64,000 nt of DNA from Paracoccus alcaliphilus. Its GTDB lineage: Bacteria; Pseudomonadota; Alphaproteobacteria; Rhodobacterales; Rhodobacteraceae. Location of the stretch: NCBI RefSeq assembly GCF_028553725.1, contig NZ_CP067126.1:338634-402633 (forward strand). The letters run 5' to 3'. The notes beneath the pieces are model-generated. The model worked only from the letters and a program-made list of their open reading frames with translations, had not been told where the DNA came from and did not search any database. Positions 33,808-42,441 of this stretch are shown piece by piece. Position 1 is the first letter of the stretch. Each line of letters starts with the position of its first letter. The position numbers and the translations under genes were made by a program.

Positions 33808-34839
33808 ATGAACGGTTCTTGCGTTGCCCAGATCAGTCAGTCGCTACAGCCGCCGCCCGATCAGATCGTCATTGCCATACCCGTCCGGAACGAGGCGGCG
33901 CGGATCGGCAGGCTGCTGGGCGCGCTGGCTGTTGCCGCCTCGCGCTGTCATTTGCCGGTGACGGCTGTCGTTCTGGCCAATGACTGTGGCGACCGGACAA
34001 GCGCCATTGCGCGGGGTTTCGCACAACCGTCGTTGCGGATCGAGTTGCGCGAGGTCTCGTTTCCGGACCATCAGTCCAGCGCGGGGCGCGCAAGGCGGGT
34101 CGCGATGGATATGGCGGCGCGGGGTGATGCCCTGTTGATGACCACCGATGGCGATGCGGTCCCGGATCCCGGCTGGATCAATACGGCCCTGGGCGCGGTG
34201 GTCATGGGGGCCGATCTGGTTTGCGGCGCCATTACCGCCTGCGTGGATCATGTGCTGGCGACAGCCTCGGGCGCGCGGATCACGCGGGCAGAGGGCGCTT
34301 ATGCTGCGCTTGTGCATGAAATCCGCCATTGCCTCGATCAGATGGCGGGACGGCAGGCGGTATCGGCGGCACGTCCTCATTACATGGAATCCGGGGCTTC
34401 GATGGCCATTCGTGCACAGGCCTATCGGGCCATCGGCGGGCTGCCCTGCGTGGATGCCGGCGAAGATCGCGCGCTGGTGCATCGGGCAGAGGCCCACGGG
34501 CTGCGGATCCGCTATGCCGACGACATGCGCGTTCGGGTTTCCGCACGGCTGCACGGTCGGGCGCAGGGCGGCATGGCCGAGTGCCTGCGACAGCGCATGT
34601 GCGACGGCGATCCTCTGGCGGATCAGGCGATGCTGCCACTGGAGGCGCTGCGTCGCTTGTGGGCAGAGGCCTTGGCCGGTCGCCCGCCGGGCTTTCCCGA
34701 TCGGGCGCGGATATACGGAACCCGCCTGCGCGCAAGCGATCTGGAGCGGGACCTGCCGGAACTGAACCATTTTGTCGCCACCACGGTTCGCACGCATTTT
34801 GCGCGATGGATGCAGACGGCACGGGACAGGGCGGCATGA
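33808..34839 (+). CDS. Family 2 glycosyltransferase
   Basis: 343 aa. The ATG at 33808 is chosen over 33790 because GGAGG lies 5 bp upstream of it. GT-A fold: IVIAIPVRNEAARIGRLLGA near the start, a DxD-type metal site TTDGDAVPDPGW, an acceptor-side MESGASMAIRAQAYRAIGG, and EDRALVHRAEAHG, matching the catalytic ED motif. No membrane helices, so it is a soluble transferase rather than a processive synthase. First gene of a four-gene operon; its TGA overlaps the next ATG. Donor and acceptor unknown. Confidence 0.88.
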   Translation: MNGSCVAQISQSLQPPPDQIVIAIPVRNEAARIGRLLGALAVAASRCHLPVTAVVLANDCGDRTSAIARGFAQPSLRIELREVSFPDHQSSAGRARRVAMDMAARGDALLMTTDGDAVPDPGWINTALGAVVMGADLVCGAITACVDHVLATASGARITRAEGAYAALVHEIRHCLDQMAGRQAVSAARPHYMESGASMAIRAQAYRAIGGLPCVDAGEDRALVHRAEAHGLRIRYADDMRVRVSARLHGRAQGGMAECLRQRMCDGDPLADQAMLPLEALRRLWAEALAGRPPGFPDRARIYGTRLRASDLERDLPELNHFVATTVRTHFARWMQTARDRAA

Positions 34840-35873
34840 ACCCCGCGGCACGGGCAGCCCGCCTGATCGCAGATGCCCCGCCCGATGGCGAGGACGGACC
34901 GTCCGGTCCCACCCTTGCCGCAGCCCTGCGCAACAGCGGGCTGCTGGTGGCGTCTGCGCGGCTGGCCCATCACCCCGAAAACCCGCTGGAACTGCTGGAC
35001 GCCTTGCAGACCATCGGCCGCGCCAGCCTGTCGGCGGGACGTCTTTTCGAGGGCCATGTGAATGCCGTCAAGCTGGTCATCCTGCACGGAGGTCCGGTTG
35101 GTGATCTGCGCCGCGGTGCTCTTTATGGCATCTGGGGCGCGGATGGGCGCGATCCGGCGCGGATCGAGGGCGGTATCCTGCGTGGCCAGAAGCAATTTGC
35201 CAGCGGCGCCGATGTGCTGGACCGGATCATCGTCACCGCGAAACAGGGCGACAGTCTGCGCCTGTTGCTGTTCAGCCGCGCGCAGCTGCGTGGGCGGCTG
35301 TTTGCGCAGGAATGGCAGGTGTCGGGCATGAAGGCCACCGCCTCGGGGCGCTGCGATCTGGACGGGATGGCGTTATCCGATGCAACCCTGCTGGGCCCGC
35401 CCGACGCCTATCTGGTCGAGCCGCATTTTCATGGCGGGGTCTGGCGCTATGCCGCGGTGCAACTGGGGGCGATGCGGGCGCTGACGGCGATAACCGCCGA
35501 TCAGTTGCACGAACGCGGGCAGGCGGATACGCCCTTGCAGGCGATGCGGCTGCATAGAATGATCCTGGCCTGCGAAACCGCCCGGCTGTGGCTGGCACAG
35601 GCTGCCCGCGCGGTCGAAAGGCCGGATGCGGTGGCCAGCGATGCCGAAACCGCCATCCTCGCGCGGCTGCGCACCGCCACCGAGGCTGTCTCGCTGCTGA
35701 ACGCGATGGATCAGGCGCTTGGCGCGGCGTCTTTCGCGACGGCTCATCCGGCGGACCGGATCCGGCGCGATCTGAGCTTTTATCTGCGGCAGGCGAACCC
35801 GGACGGGCTGATGCTGGCATCGACGGACCGCATCCTTGCCGATCCCAACCTGCGGCAGCGGTGGATCGGATGA
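34836..35873 (+). CDS. Acyl-CoA-dehydrogenase-like protein
   Basis: 345 aa, slightly shorter than typical acyl-CoA dehydrogenases (~380). The helical N-domain is reduced (SLSAGRLFEGHVNAVKLVIL). The beta-domain shows LYGIWGADGRDPARIEGG, LRGQKQFASGADVLDRII and a Trp-containing WQVSGMKATASGRCDLDGM, which corresponds to the flavin-contacting region. The C-terminal helical bundle follows. I cannot identify the catalytic base. In operons of this type such proteins are thought to oxidise an acyl or amine-linked substrate; here the substrate is unknown. Both ends overlap neighbours by 4 bp (ATGA), so translation is coupled. Confidence 0.78.
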   Translation: MNPAARAARLIADAPPDGEDGPSGPTLAAALRNSGLLVASARLAHHPENPLELLDALQTIGRASLSAGRLFEGHVNAVKLVILHGGPVGDLRRGALYGIWGADGRDPARIEGGILRGQKQFASGADVLDRIIVTAKQGDSLRLLLFSRAQLRGRLFAQEWQVSGMKATASGRCDLDGMALSDATLLGPPDAYLVEPHFHGGVWRYAAVQLGAMRALTAITADQLHERGQADTPLQAMRLHRMILACETARLWLAQAARAVERPDAVASDAETAILARLRTATEAVSLLNAMDQALGAASFATAHPADRIRRDLSFYLRQANPDGLMLASTDRILADPNLRQRWIG

Positions 35874-36559
35874 GCGGATTTCTGGAGGCACTGACCCACG
35901 CGCCGCAGATCACGGTCGGGGAATTGCTGGGCGACCGGCCTCTGGTCGTGCTGGCGCCCCACCCCGATGATGAGACTCTGGGCTGCGGGGCGCTGATCTT
36001 CGACGCCGCATCACGTGGCGCCGATTGCCATATCATCTGTGTCACCGACGGCACCAGGTCACATCCCAATTCGCGCCGGTGGCCAGCGCAGCGGCTGGCG
36101 CAGGAACGACGTGCCGAATTGTCCCGCGCGGTGGCGGTCCTTGCCCCGCAGGCGCGGATCGACTGGCTTGGCCACCCCGATTGCGCCGCACCCTCGGACG
36201 ACGCCGCGGCCCGCGAAATCTCCGGACTTGTGCCGGATCGCGCGATGGTCATGGCAAGCTGGGACGGCGATCCGCATATCGACCATGAGCGGGTCGCGCA
36301 GCTTGCGCGGCATCTGGCGGCACGGCGCCCCGACATCGCGCTGGCCTTCTATCCGATCTGGGGCCGTTTTAGGGATCGCACCTCCCCTGCGCGGCTGATC
36401 CACGCATCCGGCGCGGCGCGGGCGGCCAAGGCGGCGGCGCTGGCCTGTCACCGCACCCAGATGAGCGCGCTGATCGACGACGATGCAGATGGTTTCGTCA
36501 TGGAGGACTGGCAGCAGGCGCATTTCCTTGCCCACCCGGAGATCGTCATTGCCCCGTAA
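35870..36559 (+). CDS. PIG-L/LmbE-family deacetylase
   Basis: 229 aa. The zinc-binding motif is LAPHPDDETLGCGALIFDAA with the catalytic Asp, and the third ligand is in DPHIDHERVAQLARHL. A central CVTDGTRSHPNSRRWP loop is typical. These enzymes remove N-acetyl groups from GlcNAc-type sugars such as GlcNAc-PI or GlcNAc-inositol. Start overlaps the stop of the acyl-CoA-dehydrogenase-like gene and the next gene begins inside its 3' end, so all four genes are translated together. It suggests that the product of the operon contains an amino sugar. Confidence 0.88.
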   Translation: MSGFLEALTHAPQITVGELLGDRPLVVLAPHPDDETLGCGALIFDAASRGADCHIICVTDGTRSHPNSRRWPAQRLAQERRAELSRAVAVLAPQARIDWLGHPDCAAPSDDAAAREISGLVPDRAMVMASWDGDPHIDHERVAQLARHLAARRPDIALAFYPIWGRFRDRTSPARLIHASGAARAAKAAALACHRTQMSALIDDDADGFVMEDWQQAHFLAHPEIVIAP

Positions 36560-37142
36560 GGATGTTCTTGACCATCTGTCGCGGCTTTATGCTGCCAGCG
36601 ACGATCCCTGGCATCATCGCAGCAGCGCCTATGAGGCCGGGAAATACGACACGACCCTTGCCGCCATCGGTCAGGGGCCATTCCGGCTTGCGCTGGAAAT
36701 CGGCTGCGGCAATGGCACGCTGGCCCGCCTTCTGGCGCCGCGCTGCCGGCATCTTACGGTGATGGAGTGCATTCCGGCAGCGGCCCGGCTGGCCCGGACA
36801 ACACTGGCGGACATGGCGCAGGTGACCGTGATTCAGGGCACGGCGCCACAGGGCCTGCCGGACATCCGCCCCGATCTGGTTCTGCTGTCAGAGGTGCTGT
36901 ATTTCCTGACACCGGAGGAGATCCGCGAACTGGCCGACTGGCTGCTGACCCGTTCGCGCGGTCCTGTCGTCGCCGTCAACTGGACCGGCCCCACGGATGA
37001 GCCGCTGGACGGTGCCAGTGCCGTTGACTTGCTGGCCGGATTTCTGGGCCAGCCCCGGACCAGCGACCACGGCGCCTATCGCATCGACCTGTTCCACCCC
37101 TGCCCGACTGCAACAATCCGCGATGCTGGCGGTTCACCCTGA
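36549..37142 (+). CDS. NodS-like SAM-dependent methyltransferase
   Basis: 197 aa if started at TTG 36549, which has GGAG at 36538-36541; it overlaps the deacetylase gene by 11 bp. No ATG in frame near the N-terminus fits better. SAM-binding motif I is LALEIGCGNGTLARLLAPRC, followed by acidic strand MECI and a motif-IV-like PDLVLLSEVLYFL. The N-terminal region SRLYAASDDPWHHRSSAYEA and the SEVLYFLT stretch are typical of the NodS family, whose founder N-methylates the deacetylated end sugar of Nod factors. The pairing with a deacetylase recalls the NodB-NodS sequence of reactions. Confidence 0.82.
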   Translation: MPRKDVLDHLSRLYAASDDPWHHRSSAYEAGKYDTTLAAIGQGPFRLALEIGCGNGTLARLLAPRCRHLTVMECIPAAARLARTTLADMAQVTVIQGTAPQGLPDIRPDLVLLSEVLYFLTPEEIRELADWLLTRSRGPVVAVNWTGPTDEPLDGASAVDLLAGFLGQPRTSDHGAYRIDLFHPCPTATIRDAGGSP

Positions 37143-37237
37143 GCCCATTGGCCGAGAGCCCTGAAGATCGGTAAGGTCAGCTGTCCGGGCGCGCGCCCAC
37201 AGGGTCATGCGTCTGACTGGAATTTCGGGCGTATCTG

Positions 37238-37549
37238 CTATCCGCCGCAGGTGCTCAGGCCCATGACCGGGAACAGTGTCAGCGCGACGGCGACCAGCCC
37301 GATCCAGCCGCCGGCACGGGCGATCCTGTCGCCGGTGGTATCACGGCGCGGCGAAAGCCCGAGGATTCCGGCGGCGATCACCAGCGACACCAGCCACAGC
37401 GCGATCAGCGTGAAATGATGCAGGTCGCCCAAGGGCGCGGGCCTTGCGGGCCAGTCCCATGCGCAGCCGGCACCATGCGCGGCATAGATCAGCGAAAAGG
37501 CAAAAGCCCAGAAGGCGGGGCCCAGAAGGGCGCGCAGCGGCCAGCTCAT
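37238..37549 (-). CDS. Small membrane protein of the oxidase operon
   Basis: 103 aa from ATG 37549, overlapping the stop of the subunit I-III gene (ATGA). Three hydrophobic helices: WAFAFSLIYAAHGAGCAWDW, FTLIALWLVSLVIAAGILGL and IGLVAVALTLFPVMGL, ending in STCGG. Small membrane proteins at this position accompany many alternative oxidases; the role is unknown and may be structural or assembly. It is the last gene of the operon. Confidence 0.7.
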   Translation of the reverse strand: MSWPLRALLGPAFWAFAFSLIYAAHGAGCAWDWPARPAPLGDLHHFTLIALWLVSLVIAAGILGLSPRRDTTGDRIARAGGWIGLVAVALTLFPVMGLSTCGG

Positions 37550-40011
37550 GTCAGCACCTCTTGCGCTGCGATCAGCAGAGTCAGGATCAGTGCGGTCGCC
37601 AGCGTGTAGTCCTGCCAGATCCGCCAGACCGGCCAGGCCGAGATACGACCCGGTACGATCCTGCCATCCCGGCGCTGCACAAGGCACAGAAGCGCCAGCA
37701 GGCCGGAAATCCCGCAATGCAGCGCGACATAGCCCAGCCCCGCCGCCCGCAGCGCATCACGCGCATGGCGGGTCGGATCGTCAAGCAGCAGGGCCAGACC
37801 GCCGGTTGCCCCCAGCCCCAGAAGGATCACCGGCAGGGCCACCACCACGCCCGCCGCAAGCCTGATCCGCGCAAGGCCGGACGCCGCGATCAGCGCAAGG
37901 ATCAGCACGGCGGCAAGCGCGGCAACGGGAATGGTTGCAAGACCGCTTTCAGGGGCGGGCCAGTTGGGCGCGATCACCGACAGGAAGCCTATGGCAAACA
38001 GGAAGCAGGCAAACAGCGTACCATTCGCGATCAGCAGACAGGTCAACCCGGTCCGTGCGAGGCCGTCCTGAACGCCGGGGTTCACCGGCAGGCTCAGCCT
38101 CGGCGCGACGGATACCATGCCCTCATCGACCGCGCTGCCCATGAATCGGTGCCATTGCCACAGCATGGCGGCGATGGCGATCAGGCCAAATAGGGCCAGC
38201 GCATAAAGCCCCGCCAGCATCAGCAGGACAAAGCCCGCAATCACCGCCGCCGTCAGAATTGGCAGCGCGCTGTTACCGGGCAGGATGGCGATATGGCGGG
38301 GGGCGCCACTGATTGCATCGACCACCAGCGTCTCGCGTCGCTGTCGGGGGGCGCCCGGCAACAGCCCCTCGCCGCGCGCAAGTTGCAGGGCGCCCTGCCC
38401 GGGCAAGGGCAGCGAAGCGATATTATAGCTGGGCGCGGGCATGGGCATCGCCCATTCAAGGCTTTCGGCCTGCCAGGGATCGCGCCCTGCCTTCGGTCCG
38501 AACAGAAGTTGCAACAGCAGATCCAGCGCGAACAGCGTGAACCCCGCCGCCATGACGAAACCGAAGAAAGAGCTGACAAGGTTGGGCCAGATCCATTCGG
38601 GATTGTCGGGATAGACGTCGATCCGGCGCGGCATTCCCAGCAGGCCGGTCAGATGCATGATGAAGAAAGTGCCGTGAAAGCCGATCAGGATCAGCCAGAA
38701 GGCCATCGGACCAAGACCCTTGATCGCCTGCCTGCCGGTAAAAAGCGGCATCCAGTAAACCGCCGCCGCCATCATCGGAAAGACGAACCCACCGATCAGC
38801 ACATAATGCAGATGCGCGGTGACGAAGGCGGTGTCATGCGCCTGCCAGTTGAAAGGCACGATGGCAAGCATCACCCCGGTCAATCCTCCCATCACGAAGG
38901 TGGAAAAGAACCCCATCAGATGCAGCATCGGCAGCCGCATCCGGGGCCGCCCCTGCCACATGGTCCCGATCCAGGCGAAGATCTGCACCGCTGTCGGCAC
39001 CGCAACCAGCGCCGAGGCCGCCGAAAAGAAGGCCAGCGCCATATGCGGGATGCCCACGGTGAACATGTGATGCACCCAGAGGCCGAAGGACAGGAATACC
39101 AGCCCCAGCACGGCCGCGACAATGGCGCCATAGCCCATGATCGTCGTCCGGCACATCACCGGCAGGATGGTCGAGATCGCCCCGGCGGCGGGCAGAAAGA
39201 TGATATAGACCTCGGGATGGCCGAACAGCCAGAAAAGATGCTGCCACAGCAGGGGATCGCCGCCGCGCATCACATCGAAAAAGGGCCAGTTGAAGGCGCG
39301 CTCTATCTCCAGCAACACCGAGGCAAGGATCAGCGGCGGAAAGCCCACCAGCATCATCGCGCTGGTGCCCAGCATGTACCAGGCGAAAAGCGGCATTTCG
39401 GTCAGCTTCATTCCCGGCGCGCGCATTCTGAGGATCGTCACGGTGATCTCGATCGCCGCCGCAAGTGCCGAAATCTCGACGAAGGTCACGCCCAGCAGCC
39501 AGACATCGGCATTGACGCCCGGGCTGTAGGTCTTTGACGACAAAGGCGTGTACATGAACCAGCCGCCATCGGGGGCAATGCCCGCAACCAGCGCGGACAG
39601 AATGATCAGCCCGCCGAACAGATAGCACCACCAGCCAAGCGCCGAGAGACGCGGAAAGGCCAGATCCCGCGACCCGAGCATCTTGGGCAGAAGATACATT
39701 CCCAGCCCCTCCAGCATCGGAATGGCGAACAGGAACATCATCAGGCTGCCATGCATGGTGAAGAACTGGTTATAAAGCGCGGTATCCAGAAAGGCCCCGG
39801 CGGGGGTCGCCAGCTGCGCGCGGATCAGCATGGCAAGGCATCCGGCGATGGCGAAGAAGATGAAGGCCGCGACCATGAAGCGCAGGCCAAGCTCGCTGTG
39901 GTTGACCGAGACGAGAACGCCGCGCAAGCCCCGGGGGCGGCCCCAGATCCGATCCAGTTCGCGATGCAGATGCAGGGCGCACTGCGGCGGATTGGGCTGA
40001 AGCGGCGTCAT
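37546..40011 (-). CDS. Heme-copper oxidase subunit I fused to subunit III
   Basis: 821 aa. Residues ~1-540 form subunit I: heme ligand HGSLMMFLFAIPMLEG, CuB His with the cross-linked Tyr in LFGHPEVYIIFLPAAG, the two CuB His in LWVHHMFTVG, and both heme ligands in FVTAHLHYVLIGGFVF. Residues ~570-821 add about seven helices that match subunit III in topology. This is the catalytic proton-pumping oxidase unit. Its start overlaps the end of the subunit II gene (ATGA). Because subunit II has no CuA, I expect quinol as electron donor, although the quinol-site residues of the bo3 type are only partly recognisable. Confidence 0.9.
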   Translation of the reverse strand: MTPLQPNPPQCALHLHRELDRIWGRPRGLRGVLVSVNHSELGLRFMVAAFIFFAIAGCLAMLIRAQLATPAGAFLDTALYNQFFTMHGSLMMFLFAIPMLEGLGMYLLPKMLGSRDLAFPRLSALGWWCYLFGGLIILSALVAGIAPDGGWFMYTPLSSKTYSPGVNADVWLLGVTFVEISALAAAIEITVTILRMRAPGMKLTEMPLFAWYMLGTSAMMLVGFPPLILASVLLEIERAFNWPFFDVMRGGDPLLWQHLFWLFGHPEVYIIFLPAAGAISTILPVMCRTTIMGYGAIVAAVLGLVFLSFGLWVHHMFTVGIPHMALAFFSAASALVAVPTAVQIFAWIGTMWQGRPRMRLPMLHLMGFFSTFVMGGLTGVMLAIVPFNWQAHDTAFVTAHLHYVLIGGFVFPMMAAAVYWMPLFTGRQAIKGLGPMAFWLILIGFHGTFFIMHLTGLLGMPRRIDVYPDNPEWIWPNLVSSFFGFVMAAGFTLFALDLLLQLLFGPKAGRDPWQAESLEWAMPMPAPSYNIASLPLPGQGALQLARGEGLLPGAPRQRRETLVVDAISGAPRHIAILPGNSALPILTAAVIAGFVLLMLAGLYALALFGLIAIAAMLWQWHRFMGSAVDEGMVSVAPRLSLPVNPGVQDGLARTGLTCLLIANGTLFACFLFAIGFLSVIAPNWPAPESGLATIPVAALAAVLILALIAASGLARIRLAAGVVVALPVILLGLGATGGLALLLDDPTRHARDALRAAGLGYVALHCGISGLLALLCLVQRRDGRIVPGRISAWPVWRIWQDYTLATALILTLLIAAQEVLT

Positions 40012-40685
40012 TCGGGCGGTCTTTCGTCGGGATCCGTGAAATCGGGGTCGGTGAAGGCGGGCGGATCCGCGGGGTCATAGGCCAGCACCTCGAACCGCAT
40101 CCCGGCATAGCCGATGCCCGAGAACTCGGCAGAGGTGCCGTGATAGAGCCCCGGCAGGAAGGCCTCGATCCGCAGAAGATTGTCGCGACCCGGCAGGGCA
40201 TCCATCTTGCCCGCAAGCTGCGGCACCCAGAAGGCATGGATCACATCCTCAGAGCGGATCACCACATCGACCGGCTGCCCTGCGGGGATGTAAAGGCGGC
40301 GTTCGGTCTCGATCATGGTGCCGTCGGGACCCGGCTGAAGGAAGCGCCAGCCCCATTGACGTGCGATGGCCTCGACCCGGATGACATCCGCGCCCGGACG
40401 GGGCTGGATGCGCTCGCCCACCCAGATCCCGGCGCCGACCACCGCAATCAGCACCGCGAAGGAAAAACCAAGACCCATCCCCTTGATCCAGAAGGTTTCT
40501 CCGGGGGCATTGCCTTCGGCCCGCGCAAAGCCGCGCCAGACCAAAGCCAGCACCATGATTGTAATCAGCATCGCCCCCGCCAGCATCGCCCACCATAGAA
40601 CGGCGATCTCGGCGGCTGCCGGTCCCTGCGGCGACAGGGTCGAAAGTGGCCCCGCGCATCCGGCAAGCAAAGGAACCATCAGCAT
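40008..40685 (-). CDS. Oxidase subunit II lacking CuA ligands (quinol-oxidase type)
   Basis: 225 aa, probable lipoprotein (MLMVPLLAGC lipobox). Two membrane helices follow (ALWWAMLAGAMLITIMVL-like near residue 30, and SFAVLIAVVGAGIWVGE), then a periplasmic cupredoxin domain beginning RVEAIARQWGWRFLQPGPDG. In cytochrome c oxidases the CuA loop has two Cys and a His; here it reads YHGTSAEFSGIGYAGM, with Ser in the place of the cysteines and no second His. This is the pattern of CyoA-type quinol oxidases. Start at 40685 follows AGGAAACCGGCGGCG. Divergent from the DUF2231 gene 36 bp away. Confidence 0.85.
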   Translation of the reverse strand: MLMVPLLAGCAGPLSTLSPQGPAAAEIAVLWWAMLAGAMLITIMVLALVWRGFARAEGNAPGETFWIKGMGLGFSFAVLIAVVGAGIWVGERIQPRPGADVIRVEAIARQWGWRFLQPGPDGTMIETERRLYIPAGQPVDVVIRSEDVIHAFWVPQLAGKMDALPGRDNLLRIEAFLPGLYHGTSAEFSGIGYAGMRFEVLAYDPADPPAFTDPDFTDPDERPPE

Positions 40686-40721
40686 CGCCGCCGGTTTCCT
40701 GACCAAGCAGCAGGAGGTCAG

Positions 40722-41264
40722 ATGCAATTTCCCAAGGCAAGGCGGCCACGCCGCAGGCTTCGCGACCCGATCCACGAGCACCGCAGTTTCCACCGGACGG
40801 AATCGAGGATCGCCGTCGCCGGTCATCCGATCCATGCCATGCTGGTGGCCTTTCCCATCGCGCTTTGCGTCAGCACGCTGGGAGCGGATGCGTTTTACTG
40901 GTGGACGGGCGATCCGTTCTGGCCGCGTGTCGCGCTTTGGGCGGCGGGGGTCGGGTTCTTGATGGGCATCCTCGCCGGCCTTGCCGGGACGGCAGAGCTG
41001 CTGCTCGTGCCCGGTATCCGCATCCGCGCCGCCAGCTGGACGCATTTCATCCTTGCGGTGATGTTGCTGGCGCTGCTGGGGGCGAATTGGGGCATCCGCT
41101 GGGGCGATCCGGCGGCGGCTGTGCTGCCCTGGGGGTTCCTGACCTCGCTTCTCGCCACCGGGATGACCGGGATGACCGGCTGGCATGGCGGCAAGCTGGT
41201 CTTTGATTACGGGCTGGGAACACAGGCCGATCATGACGATTCCCCCCGGGGCGAGAGGAACTGA
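40722..41264 (+). CDS. DUF2231 membrane protein
   Basis: 180 aa with a strong AGGAGGTCAG ribosome site. After a basic N-terminus come four membrane helices. Conserved DUF2231 features are VAGHPIHAMLVAFPIALCVS (His-Pro-x-His, a likely heme- or metal-binding pair) and ASWTHFILAVMLLALLG. The protein is often found near oxidase and heme genes; function is unproven. It is divergent from subunit II and its last 34 bp overlap the 3' end of the convergent CopD-like gene. Confidence 0.8.
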   Translation: MQFPKARRPRRRLRDPIHEHRSFHRTESRIAVAGHPIHAMLVAFPIALCVSTLGADAFYWWTGDPFWPRVALWAAGVGFLMGILAGLAGTAELLLVPGIRIRAASWTHFILAVMLLALLGANWGIRWGDPAAAVLPWGFLTSLLATGMTGMTGWHGGKLVFDYGLGTQADHDDSPRGERN

Positions 41265-41707
41265 TCGGGGATCAGATCCCTGACCCGTTCCAGATCGGGT
41301 TTCACCAGCACCAGACCCAGCACGGTCGCGATCACCGGTAGAAGGATCAGCAAACCGGCAATCGGTGCGCCTTGCCAGCGGCTGCGCAGTTCCTCGCCGG
41401 ACCGCTGGATCATATGCCCGAACCAGACATGGACCAGAACCATGGCCGCAACGAATGCAAGCTTCACCAGCAGCCACGGCGTGAACACCTGCGCCGCAAA
41501 GATCAGGCCGGTGCCCGCGATGATGGTGATCAGGGCCGCGGGCGTGGCAAAGCCGATATAGCCGATATGGGTGACCAGCCGGAACCGTGCATATTGCCGC
41601 TGATTTCCCGCCCGGCCATGGGCGTGCATCAGCAGCGGCAAGGCGATCAGCGCGGCGCACCAGCCGGCAAGCCCGGCAATATGGATGAACTTCAGCGCCG
41701 CGATCAT
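41231..41707 (-). CDS. CopD/HemJ-like four-helix membrane protein
   Basis: 158 aa, starting at 41707 and overlapping the stop of ctaG (ATGA). Four helices with His residues at membrane edges: MIAALKFIHIAGLAGWCAAL, LLMHAHGRAG, and VLVHVWFGHMIQRSGEE. The spacing is typical of the CopD domain and of HemJ; heme or copper binding is therefore likely. Its gene lies between ctaG and the oxidase genes, so a role in copper or heme delivery to the oxidase is reasonable. Which of the two families it belongs to I cannot decide from sequence reading. Confidence 0.65.
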   Translation of the reverse strand: MIAALKFIHIAGLAGWCAALIALPLLMHAHGRAGNQRQYARFRLVTHIGYIGFATPAALITIIAGTGLIFAAQVFTPWLLVKLAFVAAMVLVHVWFGHMIQRSGEELRSRWQGAPIAGLLILLPVIATVLGLVLVKPDLERVRDLIPDQFLSPRGESS

Positions 41708-42441
41708 GCGGCCTGTTCCTGCTGCTGCCATGCCCGCCGCGCCATGAACGCCGCGATCATCGCCAGCGGCAAAAGACCCGGAACCCACATGATCAGCCCG
41801 GCCAGCTGCTGATCGGCCAGCGGCTCCATTCCCCAGCCGACCGGACCGGCCAGATGCTCGGGATAGAGAAGCCGGGTGGAAAAGGTCAGCACGGCACCGA
41901 TCAACCCCATGACAGCGGCAAAGAAACCAACCATCAGGGCATTCGCAAGAAATGTGCCTGCGTCGCGGCCGCGCCAGTTCAGAACCTGAGACCAGAAGGC
42001 CCAGGCCGGCAACGCCATGGCAAACTGCATCAGCCAATAGACCCAGCTGCTGTTCCACGCTGCCGAATAGACGCTGGGGATATGCCACAGGATCAGCGCA
42101 AAAGCGGTGGCGCAGAGGGCGATCGGGGCGGGCAGGCTGCGCCATGGCAGTGCAAGCGCCAGCACCGGCATTGCAAGGCTGACGATCAGAAGGTGATGTA
42201 TCGTGCGGGCACTGAAAAGCGCAGTGGTCAAGGCACAAAGGGGCGAGACGAAAGCAAGCGCCAGAACCACCCAGCCAAAGGCGAAAAGCCCCGGTCGCGT
42301 CGCATGTTTCACCCCCGCCAGCAATCCAGCCGCCAAAACGGCTATCAGCACCGGATCGAGGTTCCAGCTGGACCAGATCGCCGCAGGCACTGGTGCCGCC
42401 CCGCAATATGGAATGTTCGTGCCGGTCTCTCCAAGGATCAT
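41704..42441 (-). CDS. ctaG: Cytochrome oxidase assembly protein CtaG (caa3 type)
   Basis: 245 aa with seven membrane helices. It resembles the caa3_CtaG family that assists copper insertion into oxidases (not the Cox11-type CtaG). Conserved features: FSARTIHHLLIVSLAMPVLA with paired His, ALILWHIPSVYSAAWNSSWV with a His-Pro, and GPVGWGMEPLADQQLAGLIM containing the Asp-Gln-Gln-x-Ala-Gly motif. Start follows AAAGGAAATGGCGCA. First gene of the oxidase assembly pair; the oxidase genes proper follow on the same strand. Confidence 0.88.
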   Translation of the reverse strand: MILGETGTNIPYCGAAPVPAAIWSSWNLDPVLIAVLAAGLLAGVKHATRPGLFAFGWVVLALAFVSPLCALTTALFSARTIHHLLIVSLAMPVLALALPWRSLPAPIALCATAFALILWHIPSVYSAAWNSSWVYWLMQFAMALPAWAFWSQVLNWRGRDAGTFLANALMVGFFAAVMGLIGAVLTFSTRLLYPEHLAGPVGWGMEPLADQQLAGLIMWVPGLLPLAMIAAFMARRAWQQQEQAA

